Of a stretch of DNA of 64,000 nt, positions 39,696 to 49,905 are shown one piece after another. Below the pieces are notes generated by a model, which was not told the origin of the DNA, searched no databases, and was given only the letters and a program-made list of their open reading frames with translations. Both the position numbers and the translations under genes were made by a program. The stretch's first letter is position 1. The number at the start of each line of letters is the position of its first letter. Origin of the DNA: Enterobacter bugandensis (GTDB lineage Bacteria; Pseudomonadota; Gammaproteobacteria; Enterobacterales; Enterobacteriaceae); NCBI RefSeq assembly GCF_900324475.1, contig NZ_LT992502.1, positions 3,286,001 through 3,350,000 on the forward strand, written 5' to 3'.

Positions 39696-41213
39696 TTAAC
39701 CTTCGTTGTGCATCTCTAAGCTTTCGAGATCGTTTTGCAGCTGAACGGCTTTCGCATCGTCGTTGCGCAGCGAATCAAGGTAGTCGAGGTACTGCTGGTC
39801 AACGTCTTTCGTCACGTAGACGCCATTGAACACGGAGCATTCGAACTGCTGAATCTCCGGGTTCTCGGCGCGCACCGCGTCGATGAGATCGTTCAGATCC
39901 TGGAAAATCAGGCCGTCGGCCCCGATGATCTGGCGAATCTCATCCACTTCACGGCCGTGAGCAATCAGCTCGTTGGCGGTTGGCATATCAATGCCGTACA
40001 CGTTCGGGAAGCGAATCTCCGGCGCGGCAGACGCCAGGTAGACTTTCTTCGCACCCGCTTCGCGCGCCATCTCGATAATCTGCTCAGAGGTGGTGCCGCG
40101 AACGATGGAGTCATCCACCAGCAGAACGTTCTTGTCGCGGAATTCTGCGCGGTTGGCGTTCAGCTTACGGCGCACCGACTTACGGCGCAGGTGCTGGCCC
40201 GGCATGATAAACGTGCGGCCAACGTAGCGGTTCTTCACGAAGCCCTGACGGTACGGCTTGTCCAGAATGCGGGCGATCTCCAGGGCGATATCGCAGGAGG
40301 TTTCCGGGATAGGAATCACCACGTCAATGTCGAGATCGTCCCACTCGCGGGCAATCTTCTCGCCGAGCTTCGTGCCCATATTGACGCGCGCGCTGTAGAC
40401 GGAAATCTTGTCGATGAACGAATCCGGACGGGCAAAATAGACGTATTCAAACAGGCACGGGTTGCTGACCGGGTTGTCGGCACACTGACGGGTGAACAGC
40501 TGGCCCTTCTCGGTGATATACACCGCTTCGCCCGGCGCAACGTCGCGCAGGAATTCGAAGCCCAGGGTATCCAGCGCCACGCTCTCAGAGGCAACCATAT
40601 ATTCGGTACGGCCATCGCCGAGGTCGCGCTTGCCCAGAACCAGCGGACGAATGCCGTTTGGATCGCGGAAGGCGACCATGCCGTGACCGATGATCATCGC
40701 CACGCAGGCGTACGCACCGCGGATCTGGCGGTTGGTCGCGGCAATGGCAGCGAAGATATTGTCTGCTTCCAGCGGGTAGTGACGGAAGTTATCCAGCTCG
40801 CTGGCGAACACATTGAGCAGGATTTCTGAATCAGAGGTGGTGTTAATGTGGCGACGTTTCTCTTCGAACAGCTTCTTACGCAGCTCATGAGCGTTGGTCA
40901 GGTTGCCGTTATGGGCAAGCGTGATGCCATACGGTGAGTTGACGTAGAAAGGCTGTGCCTCAGAGGCGCTGGAACTGCCAGCAGTAGGATAACGAACGTG
41001 ACCGATCCCCATATTACCTTGCAGACGCTGCATATGGCGGGCTTCAAACACATCGTTTACCAGGCCATTGGCCTTACGTAAACGGAAGCAGTTGTTTGCA
41101 TCAATGGTGATGATACCCGCAGCATCCTGCCCACGGTGCTGAAGCACCGTTAACGCGTCATAAATCGACTGGTTTACCGGCATGAAACCGGCGATACCGA
41201 CAATACCGCACAT
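39696..41213 (-). CDS. purF: Amidophosphoribosyltransferase (first step of purine synthesis)
   Basis: Transfers the glutamine amide to PRPP to give phosphoribosylamine. It has 505 residues, as in E. coli. C2 becomes the N-terminal nucleophile after Met removal (MCGIVGIAG). The Ntn glutaminase domain covers about 1-240, with [11 protein letters not shown]. The PRTase domain carries the PRPP loop [15 protein letters not shown] near 365. GAGG lies upstream. Expression is expected to be repressed by PurR through the box in front of cvpA. Confidence 0.98.
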   Translation of the reverse strand: MCGIVGIAGFMPVNQSIYDALTVLQHRGQDAAGIITIDANNCFRLRKANGLVNDVFEARHMQRLQGNMGIGHVRYPTAGSSSASEAQPFYVNSPYGITLAHNGNLTNAHELRKKLFEEKRRHINTTSDSEILLNVFASELDNFRHYPLEADNIFAAIAATNRQIRGAYACVAMIIGHGMVAFRDPNGIRPLVLGKRDLGDGRTEYMVASESVALDTLGFEFLRDVAPGEAVYITEKGQLFTRQCADNPVSNPCLFEYVYFARPDSFIDKISVYSARVNMGTKLGEKIAREWDDLDIDVVIPIPETSCDIALEIARILDKPYRQGFVKNRYVGRTFIMPGQHLRRKSVRRKLNANRAEFRDKNVLLVDDSIVRGTTSEQIIEMAREAGAKKVYLASAAPEIRFPNVYGIDMPTANELIAHGREVDEIRQIIGADGLIFQDLNDLIDAVRAENPEIQQFECSVFNGVYVTKDVDQQYLDYLDSLRNDDAKAVQLQNDLESLEMHNEG

Positions 41214-41246
41214 TCGTCTTTTCCTCGTTAAGCCACATCTCAGGGT

Positions 41247-41735
41247 TTATGCCCTGGGCAAAAAACTCGACGAGCTTTGCAGATAGTCAAAGAACCATCT
41301 GATGATGAAGCTGAACTCTGGAATGAGCTGCGATTTTTGCCAGTCTTCGCTTTTGGAGAACCCGGTGAAGGTATCCAGGAAGAACAGGATCGCGGCCACA
41401 ATCAGCACGCCTCGTAATGCCCCGAAACAGATCCCGAGTACCCTGTCCGTTCCTGACAGACCGGTTTTCTCGACCAGCTGACCTATCACGTAATTCACGA
41501 TAGCGCCGACAATCAGCGTCGCGATAAACAGCACCGCGATGGCGATTCCATTTCGGACCAGTTCATCTTCAAAGCCCGTGAACCAGACAGACAGGTAAGT
41601 GTAGTAATGACTGGCAACAAAGAAAGCACAACCCCAGGTTACCAGCGATAACGCTTCACGAACAAAGCCACGGATCAGGCTAACCAGACAGGAAAAACCA
41701 ATCACCGCAATGATGGCGTAATCAATCCAGACCAT
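41247..41735 (-). CDS. cvpA: Membrane protein CvpA
   Basis: Inner-membrane protein of 162 residues with four helices, needed for colicin V production and for bile and envelope stress tolerance in E. coli. The start at 41735 (MVWIDYAIIAVIGFSCLVSLIRGFVRE) matches E. coli; a longer upstream frame would cross the PurR box. Conserved GFVREALSLVTW after helix 1 and GTDRVLGICFGALRG are present. It is the first gene of the cvpA-purF-ubiX transcription unit, 33 bp before purF. Confidence 0.95.
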   Translation of the reverse strand: MVWIDYAIIAVIGFSCLVSLIRGFVREALSLVTWGCAFFVASHYYTYLSVWFTGFEDELVRNGIAIAVLFIATLIVGAIVNYVIGQLVEKTGLSGTDRVLGICFGALRGVLIVAAILFFLDTFTGFSKSEDWQKSQLIPEFSFIIRWFFDYLQSSSSFLPRA

Positions 41736-41791
41736 ATGTGTCCCACGATTAAACGCCCTGTCATCCAGTTCGGGGCGAATTCTAACAGAAA

Positions 41792-41807
41792 AAGAAAACG
41801 TTTGCGT
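41792..41807 (-). promoter_or_regulatory. PurR operator upstream of cvpA-purF
   Basis: On the minus strand the sequence reads ACGCAAACGTTTTCTT, an exact fit to the PurR consensus ACGCAAACGTTTTCNT. It lies 57-72 bases before the cvpA start. The same operator controls cvpA-purF in E. coli. Confidence 0.92.
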
Positions 41808-41832
41808 AGGGATTTCCTTCCCGCGCGTAAAT

Positions 41833-41862
41833 AAAAAAGGCGCTGAAAAAATGTTCAACGCC
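41833..41862 (-). terminator. Terminator between dedD and cvpA
   Basis: In minus-strand RNA GGCGUUGAA pairs with UUCAGCGCC (one wobble), followed by six T, 38 bases past the dedD stop. It separates folC-dedD transcription from the PurR-controlled cvpA unit. Confidence 0.8.
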
Positions 41863-41899
41863 GTGGCTTATCGCCTCTCTCTAAAGGAGCAGGTCGTAC

Positions 41900-42592
41900 T
41901 TAGTTCGCGCTGTAGCTCATCACCACACCACTCAGCCCGGAGATCTGCTTCAGCTCGCCCAGCGACCCTTTCAGCTTGTCTTTCGACGCCTCCGGCCCCA
42001 CGAGGATACGGGTGATTTTACCCTGCACCGGCGTGGAAGGTGAAGTGTAAACGCGATAGCCCGCGCTGCGCAGTTTACCCACAACCTCGTTGACTTTATC
42101 GGCGTTTTTCAGCGCCCCCAACTGCACAACGTAGGCTTTGCCGGTCGGCGCTGCGTCTTGCTTCGCCGGTGGTGGGGTTTCAGACGCTGCAGCCAGCTGC
42201 TCTGCTGCTTTATCTCGCTGTTGCTGAGGCTTCGGCTGCGGTTTCTCTACCGGCTTCGGTTTTTCAACAGGCTTAGGCTTCTCTACCGGTACCGGATCGA
42301 TCTCGATGTTGTTATTCGCCGCCAGACGCGACGGGTCGAGTGACGGTGCAGCGGCATCGCCCGCGCGAACTTCTTCCGCCGCCCCTTCAGGCGGCTGAGC
42401 AGGCAGCGCCTGAGTCGCCGCAGGCAGCATATCCGGCTCATCGCGGTCGCCCGGCTTCGGCACCAGCGGAATGGCTGCAAACTCGTCCTGATAATGTTTT
42501 TTCTGCCCGTCGAGCAGCCCGGGAAGAATAATCACCCCGAGCGCGACCAGCACAATGGTTCCTGTTAAACGGTTCTGAAACTTACTCGCCAC
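41900..42592 (-). CDS. dedD: Cell-division SPOR-domain protein DedD
   Basis: Inner-membrane bitopic protein that binds denuded peptidoglycan at the septum. Residues about 9-26 form the single helix. A proline- and lysine-rich linker follows with tandem VEKPKP copies (near 102-120). The C-terminal SPOR domain (about 152-230, KAYVVQLGALKNADKVNEVVGKL) closes the protein. There are 230 residues against 220 in E. coli, a difference in the linker. The start is GTG at 42592, overlapping the folC end by 11 bases, with GGGGAG upstream inside folC. Confidence 0.95.
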   Translation of the reverse strand: MASKFQNRLTGTIVLVALGVIILPGLLDGQKKHYQDEFAAIPLVPKPGDRDEPDMLPAATQALPAQPPEGAAEEVRAGDAAAPSLDPSRLAANNNIEIDPVPVEKPKPVEKPKPVEKPQPKPQQQRDKAAEQLAAASETPPPAKQDAAPTGKAYVVQLGALKNADKVNEVVGKLRSAGYRVYTSPSTPVQGKITRILVGPEASKDKLKGSLGELKQISGLSGVVMSYSAN

Positions 42593-43850
42593 CGGTTCTC
42601 CCCGCGTCCATCACTTCCATGACATGTGCCACCGTGTGGAAAGAGCCACACACCAGCACGGTATCTTCTGGTTTAGCATCCGCCATCGCGGCATGCCAGG
42701 CCTGCGCCACGCTACTGTAGATTGCACCTTTGCCGAGATGTTCCATCAACTGCTCAGCAGTCGCACCGCGCGGCCCCTCCAGAGGAGCACAATACCAGCT
42801 ATCGACCACACTCTCCATGCAGGCTAGCGTGCCGCCGATATCTTTATCATGAAGCATACCGATAACCGCCAGCACGCGCCCGGTTTTTGGTAACGATTTG
42901 AGACGTCCTGCGAGATACGCCGCCGCATGCGGGTTGTGCGCCACATCCAGAATCAGACGCGGTGACTCGCTGACTATCTGGAAACGACCCGGCAGCAGCG
43001 CATTCTGAATGCCGTCACGGATCGCCTGCTCACTTACAGCTAATCCGCTGGCGCGCAGTGCCGCCAGCGCGGTTGCCGCGTTCGGCTGCGGTACCTGCGG
43101 CAGCGGCAGATTCTCCAGCACGCCCTGCGCATCGCTGAAGCGCCAGCCGTTGCCCTGCACCTCATACTGCCAGTCAACGCCTCGGCGCAACAGATGTGCG
43201 CCCTTCTCTTTCGCCACGTCGGCAATGGTATGCGGCATGTCCGGCTCGCCCACCACGGCGGGCTTATTCGCCCGGAAAATACCGGCCTTTTCGCGGCCAA
43301 TGCTTTCACGGTCCGGGCCCAGCCAGTCGGTATGATCCAGCGCGATGCTGGTGACCACCGCCACGTCCGCATCCACCATATTGGTGGCATCCAGACGCCC
43401 GCCCAGCCCCACTTCCAGGATCACCACGTCCAGCTGCGCCTGTTTGAACAGCCACAGCGCCGACAGGGTGCCGTATTCAAAATAGGTTAATGAGATTTCC
43501 CCGCGCGCCGCTTCGATAGCCGCGAACGACGCCGTATGGGCAGATTCCGCCAGCTCGGTGTTCTGCACCCGCACGCGCTCGGTATAGCGCACCAGATGCG
43601 GTGAGCTGTAAACGCCAACCTTGTACCCCGCCGCCATCAGGACTGACTCCAGCGTGCGGCAGGTCGTCCCTTTACCGTTAGTACCTGCAACGGTGAACAC
43701 GAACGGAGCCGGTTTCAGCACGTCGAGACGCGCGGCAACCTGGCTTACGCGCTCAAGGCCCATATCGATGGTTTTACTGTGCAGGTTTTCCAGATAAGAA
43801 AGCCACGCGGCCAGGGGCGACGTGGCTTGGGGAATGCTTTTATTTTCCAT
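42582..43850 (-). CDS. folC: Bifunctional dihydrofolate synthase / folylpolyglutamate synthase
   Basis: Adds glutamate to dihydropteroate and further glutamates to tetrahydrofolate. It has 422 residues, as in E. coli. Mur-ligase fold: P-loop TVAGTNGKGTTCRTLES (about 54-70), the SPHLVRYTERVRV and GLGGRLDATN segments, SIALDHTDWLG, and the C-terminal DVAHNPHAA. Its end overlaps dedD by 11 bases. A terminator hairpin lies between accD and folC, so folC probably also has its own promoter. Confidence 0.97.
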   Translation of the reverse strand: MENKSIPQATSPLAAWLSYLENLHSKTIDMGLERVSQVAARLDVLKPAPFVFTVAGTNGKGTTCRTLESVLMAAGYKVGVYSSPHLVRYTERVRVQNTELAESAHTASFAAIEAARGEISLTYFEYGTLSALWLFKQAQLDVVILEVGLGGRLDATNMVDADVAVVTSIALDHTDWLGPDRESIGREKAGIFRANKPAVVGEPDMPHTIADVAKEKGAHLLRRGVDWQYEVQGNGWRFSDAQGVLENLPLPQVPQPNAATALAALRASGLAVSEQAIRDGIQNALLPGRFQIVSESPRLILDVAHNPHAAAYLAGRLKSLPKTGRVLAVIGMLHDKDIGGTLACMESVVDSWYCAPLEGPRGATAEQLMEHLGKGAIYSSVAQAWHAAMADAKPEDTVLVCGSFHTVAHVMEVMDAGRTGGE

Positions 43851-43882
43851 AATGCCCGGTTGTCATTAACAGGTTATAAAGC

Positions 43883-43914
43883 AAAAGGGCAGCGCCATCT
43901 GGCCCTGCCCTTTT
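43883..43914. terminator. Terminator after accD
   Basis: AAAAGGGCAG (43883-43892) pairs perfectly with CTGCCCTTTT (43905-43914). It starts 7 bases past the accD stop on the minus strand; the A/T flanks are part of the stem on both sides, so it can act in either direction. Confidence 0.8.
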
Positions 43915-43920
43915 CAGTTA

Positions 43921-44826
43921 TCAGGCCTCGGGTTCCTGATCCGGTACCACCACGCCTTCGCGCGGCTCATCCGGGTTAGGCGCTGGCAGATTCATCAGCT
44001 TCGCCAGAATGCTGGCCAGTTTCAGGCGCATTTCCGGACGGCGGACGATCATATCGATAGCGCCTTTCTCAATGAGGAACTCACTGCGCTGGAAGCCCGG
44101 CGGCAGTTTTTCACGAACGGTCTGCTCGATGACGCGAGGACCGGCAAAGCCGATCAGCGCTTTTGGCTCAGCGATGTTCAGGTCACCCAGCATCGCGAAG
44201 CTTGCGGAGACGCCACCCATGGTTGGGTCGGTCAGCACGGAGATGTACGGCAGACCGCGCTCCTGCATTTTCGCCAGCGCCGCAGAGGTTTTCGCCATCT
44301 GCATCAGAGACATCAGCGCTTCCTGCATACGCGCACCACCGGAGGCGGAGAAGCAGATCAGCGGACAGTTATCTTCCAGCGCCTGCTCAACGGCACGCAC
44401 GAAACGCGCGCCGACCACGGAGCCCATTGAGCCGCCCATAAAGGAGAACTCAAACGCAGCGGCAACCACCGGCATCTCGTGCAGGGTGCCTTTCATGACG
44501 ATCAGCGCGTCTTTCTCGCCGGTCTCTTTCTGTGCAGAGGCCAGACGATCTTTGTATTTTTTGGAATCGCGGAACTTCAGCACGTCTTTTGGCTCAAGCT
44601 CGCTGCCCAGTTCTACCAGAGAACCTTCGTCCAGCAGGCTATGCAGGCGGTTGCGCGCCGACATACGCATGTGGTGGTCACACTTCGGACACACCTCGAG
44701 ATTGCGTTCCAGCTCTGCACGATACAGAACCTGGCCGCAGCTATCACACTTCGTCCATACCCCTTCAGGAATGCTCGCTTTGCGCGTCGGGGTAATGTTG
44801 CTTTTAATTCGTTCAATCCAGCTCAT
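43921..44826 (-). CDS. accD: Acetyl-CoA carboxylase carboxyltransferase subunit beta
   Basis: With AccA it transfers carboxyl from carboxybiotin to acetyl-CoA, giving malonyl-CoA. The start at 44826 ([10 protein letters not shown]) gives 301 residues (E. coli 304). The zinc ribbon, which also binds mRNA, has C27, C30, C46 and C49. The crotonase-fold core shows [15 protein letters not shown] and [26 protein letters not shown]. The C-terminus is acidic. AAGG lies 6 bases upstream. Confidence 0.97.
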   Translation of the reverse strand: MSWIERIKSNITPTRKASIPEGVWTKCDSCGQVLYRAELERNLEVCPKCDHHMRMSARNRLHSLLDEGSLVELGSELEPKDVLKFRDSKKYKDRLASAQKETGEKDALIVMKGTLHEMPVVAAAFEFSFMGGSMGSVVGARFVRAVEQALEDNCPLICFSASGGARMQEALMSLMQMAKTSAALAKMQERGLPYISVLTDPTMGGVSASFAMLGDLNIAEPKALIGFAGPRVIEQTVREKLPPGFQRSEFLIEKGAIDMIVRRPEMRLKLASILAKLMNLPAPNPDEPREGVVVPDQEPEA

Positions 44827-44980
44827 TGATAACCTTTCTGCCTGAACCTGGTCGTATGCCAGTTTTGCTATAAGAGGCGAATAATGCCATTTTTGCCTCC
44901 AACAGACCATGAATGTTGCACATTAAAACATAACAGCCCGAAACTTTGGATAAAAAAGTGGTCGAACCGCCAGCGTGCAT

Positions 44981-45640
44981 TTACTTCGCTTGCTTTGCTG
45001 CCGCGCGTTTGTGACGAATGATTTCGATAACACCCGGCAGAACGGAAAGCACAATAATCGCTACAATCAGTAACTTAAGGTTTTCCTGAACCACCGGCAA
45101 GTCGCCAAACAGATAGCCTGCATAGGTAAAGAGCAACACCCAAAGCAGTGCGCCCACCACGTTATACATTGCAAAATGACGATAGGACATATGGCCCATT
45201 CCCGCCACAAACGGTGCAAATGTGCGCACAATAGGCACAAAACGCGCAAGGATAATGGTTTTTCCACCATGACGTTCATAGAAGGCATGGGTCTTGTCTA
45301 AATAGCTGCGGCGGAAAATTTTCGAGTCCGGATTACTGAACAACCGCTCACCGAATACCCGGCCAATCGTATAGTTGACCGCATCCCCGACAATCGCGGC
45401 AATCACCATCAACACCACCATCAGATGCACGTTCAAATCATTGGTGGGCAGCGCCGACAACGCTCCGGCCACAAACAGCAGCGAGTCTCCCGGCAGGAAC
45501 GGGGTAACGACCAGACCGGTTTCACAGAACAGAATCAGGAACAGAATGGCGTAAACCCAGACGCCGTACTGCGCGACCAGCTCCGCCAGGTGAACATCAA
45601 TATGCAGAATGAAATCAATCAGAAAACGTATTACGTCCAT
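44981..45640 (-). CDS. dedA: DedA-family inner-membrane protein
   Basis: DedA/SNARE-associated (VTT) membrane protein of 219 residues, as E. coli DedA. The family as a whole includes lipid scramblases or flippases. Signature segments visible are [22 protein letters not shown], with its acidic residue, and [22 protein letters not shown]. The C-terminal tail is basic ([11 protein letters not shown]). It lies 28 bp behind truA, probably in the usg-truA-dedA unit. Confidence 0.95.
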   Translation of the reverse strand: MDVIRFLIDFILHIDVHLAELVAQYGVWVYAILFLILFCETGLVVTPFLPGDSLLFVAGALSALPTNDLNVHLMVVLMVIAAIVGDAVNYTIGRVFGERLFSNPDSKIFRRSYLDKTHAFYERHGGKTIILARFVPIVRTFAPFVAGMGHMSYRHFAMYNVVGALLWVLLFTYAGYLFGDLPVVQENLKLLIVAIIVLSVLPGVIEIIRHKRAAAKQAK

Positions 45641-45668
45641 ATTGTCTAAGCCTTAATTGCACCTTTGT

Positions 45669-46481
45669 TTAGTCCGCTAAAAACAGCGGGCCCATTGGCG
45701 GTTTTGGCAGGTCAAACCGATCCGGATAGTCTACCGAGACCAGATAAAGCCCTTCCGCTTTCGCCGTTGCTGCCGCAAGCGTTCTGTCCTTCGCTGCCAG
45801 CAGTTCTGCAATCCAGCTCTCCGGCTGGTGTCCGGCGCCCACTTCCATCAGGCTGCCTACAATATTCCGCACCATATGATGTACAAAGGCATTGGCTTTG
45901 ATATCCACCACCACATACGCGCCAAAACGACTGACGTTAATGTGCATGACGTTACGCCACGGCGTACGGGACTGACACTGCACCGCACGAAACGACGTAA
46001 AGTCATTTTCACCAATCAGACACTGCGCCGCACGATGCATACGTTCTGCATCGAGCGGTTCATAAAAATGCGTCACACCCTGGCTTAACACCGCCGGGCG
46101 CAGACGCTGGTTGTAGATGACATAGCGATAGCGACGCGCCGTTGCGCTGAAGCGCGCGTGAAAATCATCCGGCACAGCTTTCACCCAACGCACCGCGATG
46201 TCACCAGGTAAATTCGCATTTACACCCAGCGTCCAGGCGGCATCCTTACGCACGGCGGTGGTTTCAAAGTGAACTACCTGCCCCGTGCCATGAACACCCG
46301 CGTCCGTACGCCCCGCGCACAGGACGTTAATCGGCTCGTTTGCCACCTGAGAGAGCGCTTTCTCCAGCTTTTCCTGAACGCTGCGCACCTCATTCTGACG
46401 CTGCCAGCCATAATATTTACTGCCATCGTACTCAATACCGAGGGCAATTTTATGAACCGGCTTTTGATCCACTTCGGACAT
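45669..46481 (-). CDS. truA: tRNA pseudouridine(38-40) synthase TruA
   Basis: Modifies uridines 38-40 in the anticodon arm of many tRNAs. It has 270 residues, as in E. coli. The catalytic aspartate is D60 in [17 protein letters not shown]. Other conserved parts are [12 protein letters not shown] near 18 and [19 protein letters not shown] near 205. Its ATG shares one base with the usg stop (TGATG), so translation is coupled to usg. Confidence 0.97.
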   Translation of the reverse strand: MSEVDQKPVHKIALGIEYDGSKYYGWQRQNEVRSVQEKLEKALSQVANEPINVLCAGRTDAGVHGTGQVVHFETTAVRKDAAWTLGVNANLPGDIAVRWVKAVPDDFHARFSATARRYRYVIYNQRLRPAVLSQGVTHFYEPLDAERMHRAAQCLIGENDFTSFRAVQCQSRTPWRNVMHINVSRFGAYVVVDIKANAFVHHMVRNIVGSLMEVGAGHQPESWIAELLAAKDRTLAAATAKAEGLYLVSVDYPDRFDLPKPPMGPLFLAD

Positions 46482-47494
46482 CAGTACAGATACTCCTGCA
46501 CCAGCTTCTCGGCGATCTTGACCGCCATCAGCGCGCCGCCAAAGCGAACGTTATCGGCAACGGACCAGAACTGGACCTGCTCCGGCATACCGTAGTCGTT
46601 ACGCACGCAGCCAACGGAAAGATGCGCGCTGCCGGTGGCGTCGCCCACCTGGGTCGGGAACTCGCTCTCTTCGGAAAGGACGATATCTTCACCGCGGCCA
46701 AACGCGTCGCGCGCTTCCTCTGCCGCCAGCGGGCGCAGGGCTTCAAAACCGACCATCTGCGCGTGGCCGTAGAAGACCGGGGACTGTACGACGCTGGCGG
46801 AAATTATCAGCCCCTCGTCCTGCAGAATCTTGCGCGCTTCGTCGACGAGACGACGCTCTTCGCGCACGGAACCTTCACGATCCGGCAGCAGCGGCAGCAT
46901 GTTGAACGCCAGCTGGCGGCCAAAGAAATCATCTTCGTCGATCGGGATGCCATTCAGCAGCTTCGCACTCTGCCCGGCCAGCGCGTCAACGGCCTTTTTA
47001 CCGTTCGCCGACGCGGACAGCAGGCTGGTGACGGTAATGCGCGACAGGCCGCCGTCGTCAATCAGCGGTTTCAGGGCGGTCAGCAGCTGGCTGGTCAGGC
47101 TGTTCGGTACCGCGATAACGTTACGGTTGCGGTAGTCAGCCAGCACAAACGGATTGACGTCCGGGACCACCAGCGGCACGTCCGGCTCCAGGGAGAACAG
47201 ACCGCTCAGGTCGATCACCAGGCAGCCCGAATTGGTCGCCTCTTCAATGTAAGACGCCGTGGCTTCAGCACCTGCGGCAAAAAACGCCAGCTGCGCCTGG
47301 GTCCAGTCAAACGCGGCCGCATCCTGAACCATCACGGATTTACCGCCAAAACGCAGATGTTCGCCCGCGCTGTCGGTGCGCGCCAGCGCATAGATATCTC
47401 CCACCGGGAACTGACGCTCGGCAAGAGTTTCGAGCAGGGCTTCGCCCACGGCACCCGTGGCACCTAAAATGGCAATATTCCAGCCTTCAGACAT
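46481..47494 (-). CDS. usg: Aspartate-semialdehyde-dehydrogenase-like protein Usg
   Basis: Homologue of aspartate-semialdehyde dehydrogenase, 337 residues, as E. coli Usg. The NADP-binding loop is [15 protein letters not shown] at the N-terminus. Where active enzymes have the catalytic cysteine (PNCxTxQ), this protein reads [16 protein letters not shown], so it lacks the nucleophile and is probably not a dehydrogenase. Its role is unknown. GGAG lies upstream. It is preceded by a terminator after pdxB and coupled to truA by a 1-base overlap. Confidence 0.94.
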   Translation of the reverse strand: MSEGWNIAILGATGAVGEALLETLAERQFPVGDIYALARTDSAGEHLRFGGKSVMVQDAAAFDWTQAQLAFFAAGAEATASYIEEATNSGCLVIDLSGLFSLEPDVPLVVPDVNPFVLADYRNRNVIAVPNSLTSQLLTALKPLIDDGGLSRITVTSLLSASANGKKAVDALAGQSAKLLNGIPIDEDDFFGRQLAFNMLPLLPDREGSVREERRLVDEARKILQDEGLIISASVVQSPVFYGHAQMVGFEALRPLAAEEARDAFGRGEDIVLSEESEFPTQVGDATGSAHLSVGCVRNDYGMPEQVQFWSVADNVRFGGALMAVKIAEKLVQEYLY

Positions 47495-47513
47495 GGTGGT
47501 TTACTCCAGAAAT

Positions 47514-47549
47514 AAAAAAGCGTCCCTGTCGGCGTATCCGACAGGGAGC
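47514..47549 (-). terminator. Terminator between pdxB and usg
   Basis: TCCCTGTCGG (47523-47532) pairs perfectly with CCGACAGGGA (47538-47547) around CGTAT; on the minus strand it is followed by GCTTTTTTATT. It starts about 13 bases past the pdxB stop and directly precedes the usg ribosome-binding site. Confidence 0.85.
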
Positions 47550-47561
47550 ATTAAGAAGACA

Positions 47562-48698
47562 TTAATGCGCCGGGTGATGAACGGCGTTAAAACCCAGTTT
47601 CTTGAGCAACGTCGCAGCCGCTGCGTCGTCGCACATCACATACAGGGAAGACCACTCGCGGCGCTCAACGTAGTTCTTGCGCAGCTTATCAAATTCACCC
47701 GGGATCCCCGCCACCTTACGCAGCAGCGCATCGTCGCGGCGCACATCATACACCAAATGCACCAGCCTTTTCAGCGTTGCCTGATCGAGCGGGCCATGCA
47801 GGGTAATGCGGCCAAATTCAGGCGCGGGGAGTAAAGTATCAAGCGCCACCTGCTGCGGATGGCCGATAAAGGCGCTGTAGGCTTCAAACACCTGCGTCGT
47901 GCCGCGCGCTTTGCCTTCAAGCGTATAGCCCGCAATATGCGCGGTGGCAACGTCAACCTTGTTCAGCAGCTCAACGTTGAGATCCGGCTCCGGCTCCCAG
48001 ACGTCCAGCACCACGCTGAGATCTTTTCCTTCATTCAGACATTTCAGCAGCGCGGCATTATCCACCACCGGGCCACGGCAGGCATTAATCAGAATAGTGC
48101 CAGCCTTCAGACGGCGAATCAGCGCCTCGTCCGCCAGATGCAGGGACTTATACGGCCCCTCTTTAAACAGCGGCGTGTGGAACGTCAGCACATCGCACTG
48201 TTCAACCAGCTCATCCAGCGCGCGGAAATCCTCGTCGTCACCGTTGTCTTTACGCGGCGGATCGCACAGCAGCGTGCGGATACCTAACGCTTCAAGGCGC
48301 TTTTGCAGACGCCCGCCGACGTTACCCACGCCGACAATCCCCACGGTGCGGTCTTTCAGCGCAAAACCATCGCGCTCGGCCAGCATCAGCAGCGAGGAGA
48401 AAACGTATTCCACGACGGCAATGGCGTTACAGCCCGGCGCGGCGGAAAAACCGATTCCGGCCTGCTTCAGCCACTGATCATCCACATGATCGGTCCCTGC
48501 CGTTGCGGTTCCGACAAACTTAATCGCTTTACCGGCAAGCAACGCCTCATTTACTTTGGTCACCGAGCGCACCATCAGCGCGTCTGCGTCATCCAGTTCG
48601 TTAACCGGGATCGGGCGACCAGGGACAGCCTTAACGTCGCCGAGGCGGCTAAACAGCTCGCGGGCGTAAGGCATATTTTCATCAACGAGGATTTTCAC
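47562..48698 (-). CDS. pdxB: Erythronate-4-phosphate dehydrogenase
   Basis: Second step of pyridoxal phosphate synthesis: oxidises 4-phosphoerythronate. I start at the GTG at 48698 ([16 protein letters not shown] as Met), which gives 378 residues, as in E. coli; the frame continues upstream but does not align. D-isomer dehydrogenase signatures: [21 protein letters not shown] (NAD loop, near 118), [13 protein letters not shown] with the catalytic Arg, and the His in [11 protein letters not shown]. It is divergent from flk across 113 bp. Confidence 0.96.
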   Translation of the reverse strand: MKILVDENMPYARELFSRLGDVKAVPGRPIPVNELDDADALMVRSVTKVNEALLAGKAIKFVGTATAGTDHVDDQWLKQAGIGFSAAPGCNAIAVVEYVFSSLLMLAERDGFALKDRTVGIVGVGNVGGRLQKRLEALGIRTLLCDPPRKDNGDDEDFRALDELVEQCDVLTFHTPLFKEGPYKSLHLADEALIRRLKAGTILINACRGPVVDNAALLKCLNEGKDLSVVLDVWEPEPDLNVELLNKVDVATAHIAGYTLEGKARGTTQVFEAYSAFIGHPQQVALDTLLPAPEFGRITLHGPLDQATLKRLVHLVYDVRRDDALLRKVAGIPGEFDKLRKNYVERREWSSLYVMCDDAAAATLLKKLGFNAVHHPAH

Positions 48699-48811
48699 GT
48701 CTGAGTACCTGTTTGAGAGGAAGAAAACCTGCCAAGTGTGCCATAATCTGGCCGCCAGGCATATACGTATGCCGGGTTTACGCTGAGTTTTGACTTTAAG
48801 GATTTTTGACG

Positions 48812-49816
48812 ATGCAGCCCATTTCAGGTACGCCGCCACGCCCTCCGGGTGAAGGCCCTGTCACGCCAAACGTTGCCGGTGAACAGCCACTATCCACGCA
48901 ACAGCGCACCGTGCTGGAGCGACTGATCACGCGCCTGATAGCGCTGACTTCGCAGCAAAACGCGGAAGTCTGGGCCGGGGTAAAGCATGATTTAGGCGTG
49001 AGGAACGACGCACCGCTGCAGTCGCGCCATTTCCCTGCCGCCGAGCAAAATCTCAACCAGCGTATTACGACCGCGCAGCAGAACCACACCACGCGTCAGA
49101 TTGTCACGCAGTTGACCGAGCTGCTGGGCCAGGGAAATAACCGTCAGGCTGTCAGTGACTTTATCCGTCAGCAGTATGGCCAGACCGCCCTGAGCCAGCT
49201 GACGCCAGACCAGCTTAAAACCGTGCTGACGCTGTTGCAGAACAATCAGTTGTCTATTCCGCAGCCTCAGGTGCGCCCCTCAACCGAGCGCCCGCTGCAG
49301 CCTGCCGAGCACAACACGCTGAACCAGATGGTGACCAAACTGGCCGCCGCCACCGGCGAGTCGACGAAGCTTATCTGGCAATCCATGCTGGAACTGTCCG
49401 GCGTGAAGGCGGGCGAGCTGATTCCGGCCAAACAGTTTACCCATCTGGTGACCTGGCTCCAGGCGCGCCAGACGCTCAGCACCCAGAGCGCCCCTACCCT
49501 GCATACCGTTCAGGCGGCGCTTAAACAGCCGCTGGAACCGCACGAGTTCGAGGTGATTCGGGATTACGCCCAGCAGAACTGGCAGGCCACGCCGCAAACG
49601 GTACTGACCACCGCGCAGGTGCAGGATGTGCTGAATCAGATCTTTGTTCGCCGCGCCGAGCGGGAAGGCGGCGTGCCGGAGGTAAGAAACGTTCAGCCGA
49701 TCTACAGCCCGCTGTTTGCGCCCGTTGTGGAGACGTTCAGAACGCTCTCTGCCCGCCCGGGATTAATGTTGATTGCATTATTGATTGCGCTGGCGATTTT
49801 CTGGCTGGTTGCCTGA
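48812..49816 (+). CDS. flk: Flagellar regulator Flk (tail-anchored)
   Basis: Inner-membrane protein that stops premature secretion of late flagellar substrates in Salmonella. I start at the ATG at 48812 ([12 protein letters not shown], 334 aa; E. coli about 331); a TTG two codons earlier is less likely. AAGGA lies upstream. It is soluble and Gln-rich for about 310 residues, then has one C-terminal helix (about 315-333, [18 protein letters not shown]) as tail anchor. The N-terminal 30 residues are proline-rich. It is less conserved than its neighbours. Confidence 0.92.
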   Translation: MQPISGTPPRPPGEGPVTPNVAGEQPLSTQQRTVLERLITRLIALTSQQNAEVWAGVKHDLGVRNDAPLQSRHFPAAEQNLNQRITTAQQNHTTRQIVTQLTELLGQGNNRQAVSDFIRQQYGQTALSQLTPDQLKTVLTLLQNNQLSIPQPQVRPSTERPLQPAEHNTLNQMVTKLAAATGESTKLIWQSMLELSGVKAGELIPAKQFTHLVTWLQARQTLSTQSAPTLHTVQAALKQPLEPHEFEVIRDYAQQNWQATPQTVLTTAQVQDVLNQIFVRRAEREGGVPEVRNVQPIYSPLFAPVVETFRTLSARPGLMLIALLIALAIFWLVA

Positions 49817-49822
49817 GGATTT

Positions 49823-49897
49823 GCCCGGTGGCGCTACGCTTACCGGGCCTACAACGGCTCGAACCGTAGGCCGGGTAAGGCGCAGCCGCCACCCGGC
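49823..49897 (+). repeat. Pair of inverted REP elements after flk
   Basis: GCCCGGTGGCGCTACGC...ACCGGGCCTAC (49823-49852) faces GTAGGCCGGGTAAGGCGC...CACCCGGC (49866-49897). They sit between the convergent flk and yfcJ genes. Confidence 0.85.
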
Positions 49898-49905
49898 GAC
49901 AACAG

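Noticed and set aside
39735..40829. Open frame of 364 codons on the plus strand inside purF
   Set aside because: Antisense shadow of a certain gene; no family resemblance.
46340..47467. Open frame of 375 codons on the plus strand across truA and usg
   Set aside because: Composition is that of an antisense reading (rich in Arg, Gln and His); both genes on the minus strand are clear.
48699..48839. Longer N-terminus for PdxB
   Set aside because: The added 47 residues do not align with E. coli PdxB, and the extension would run through the flk start and its ribosome-binding site.
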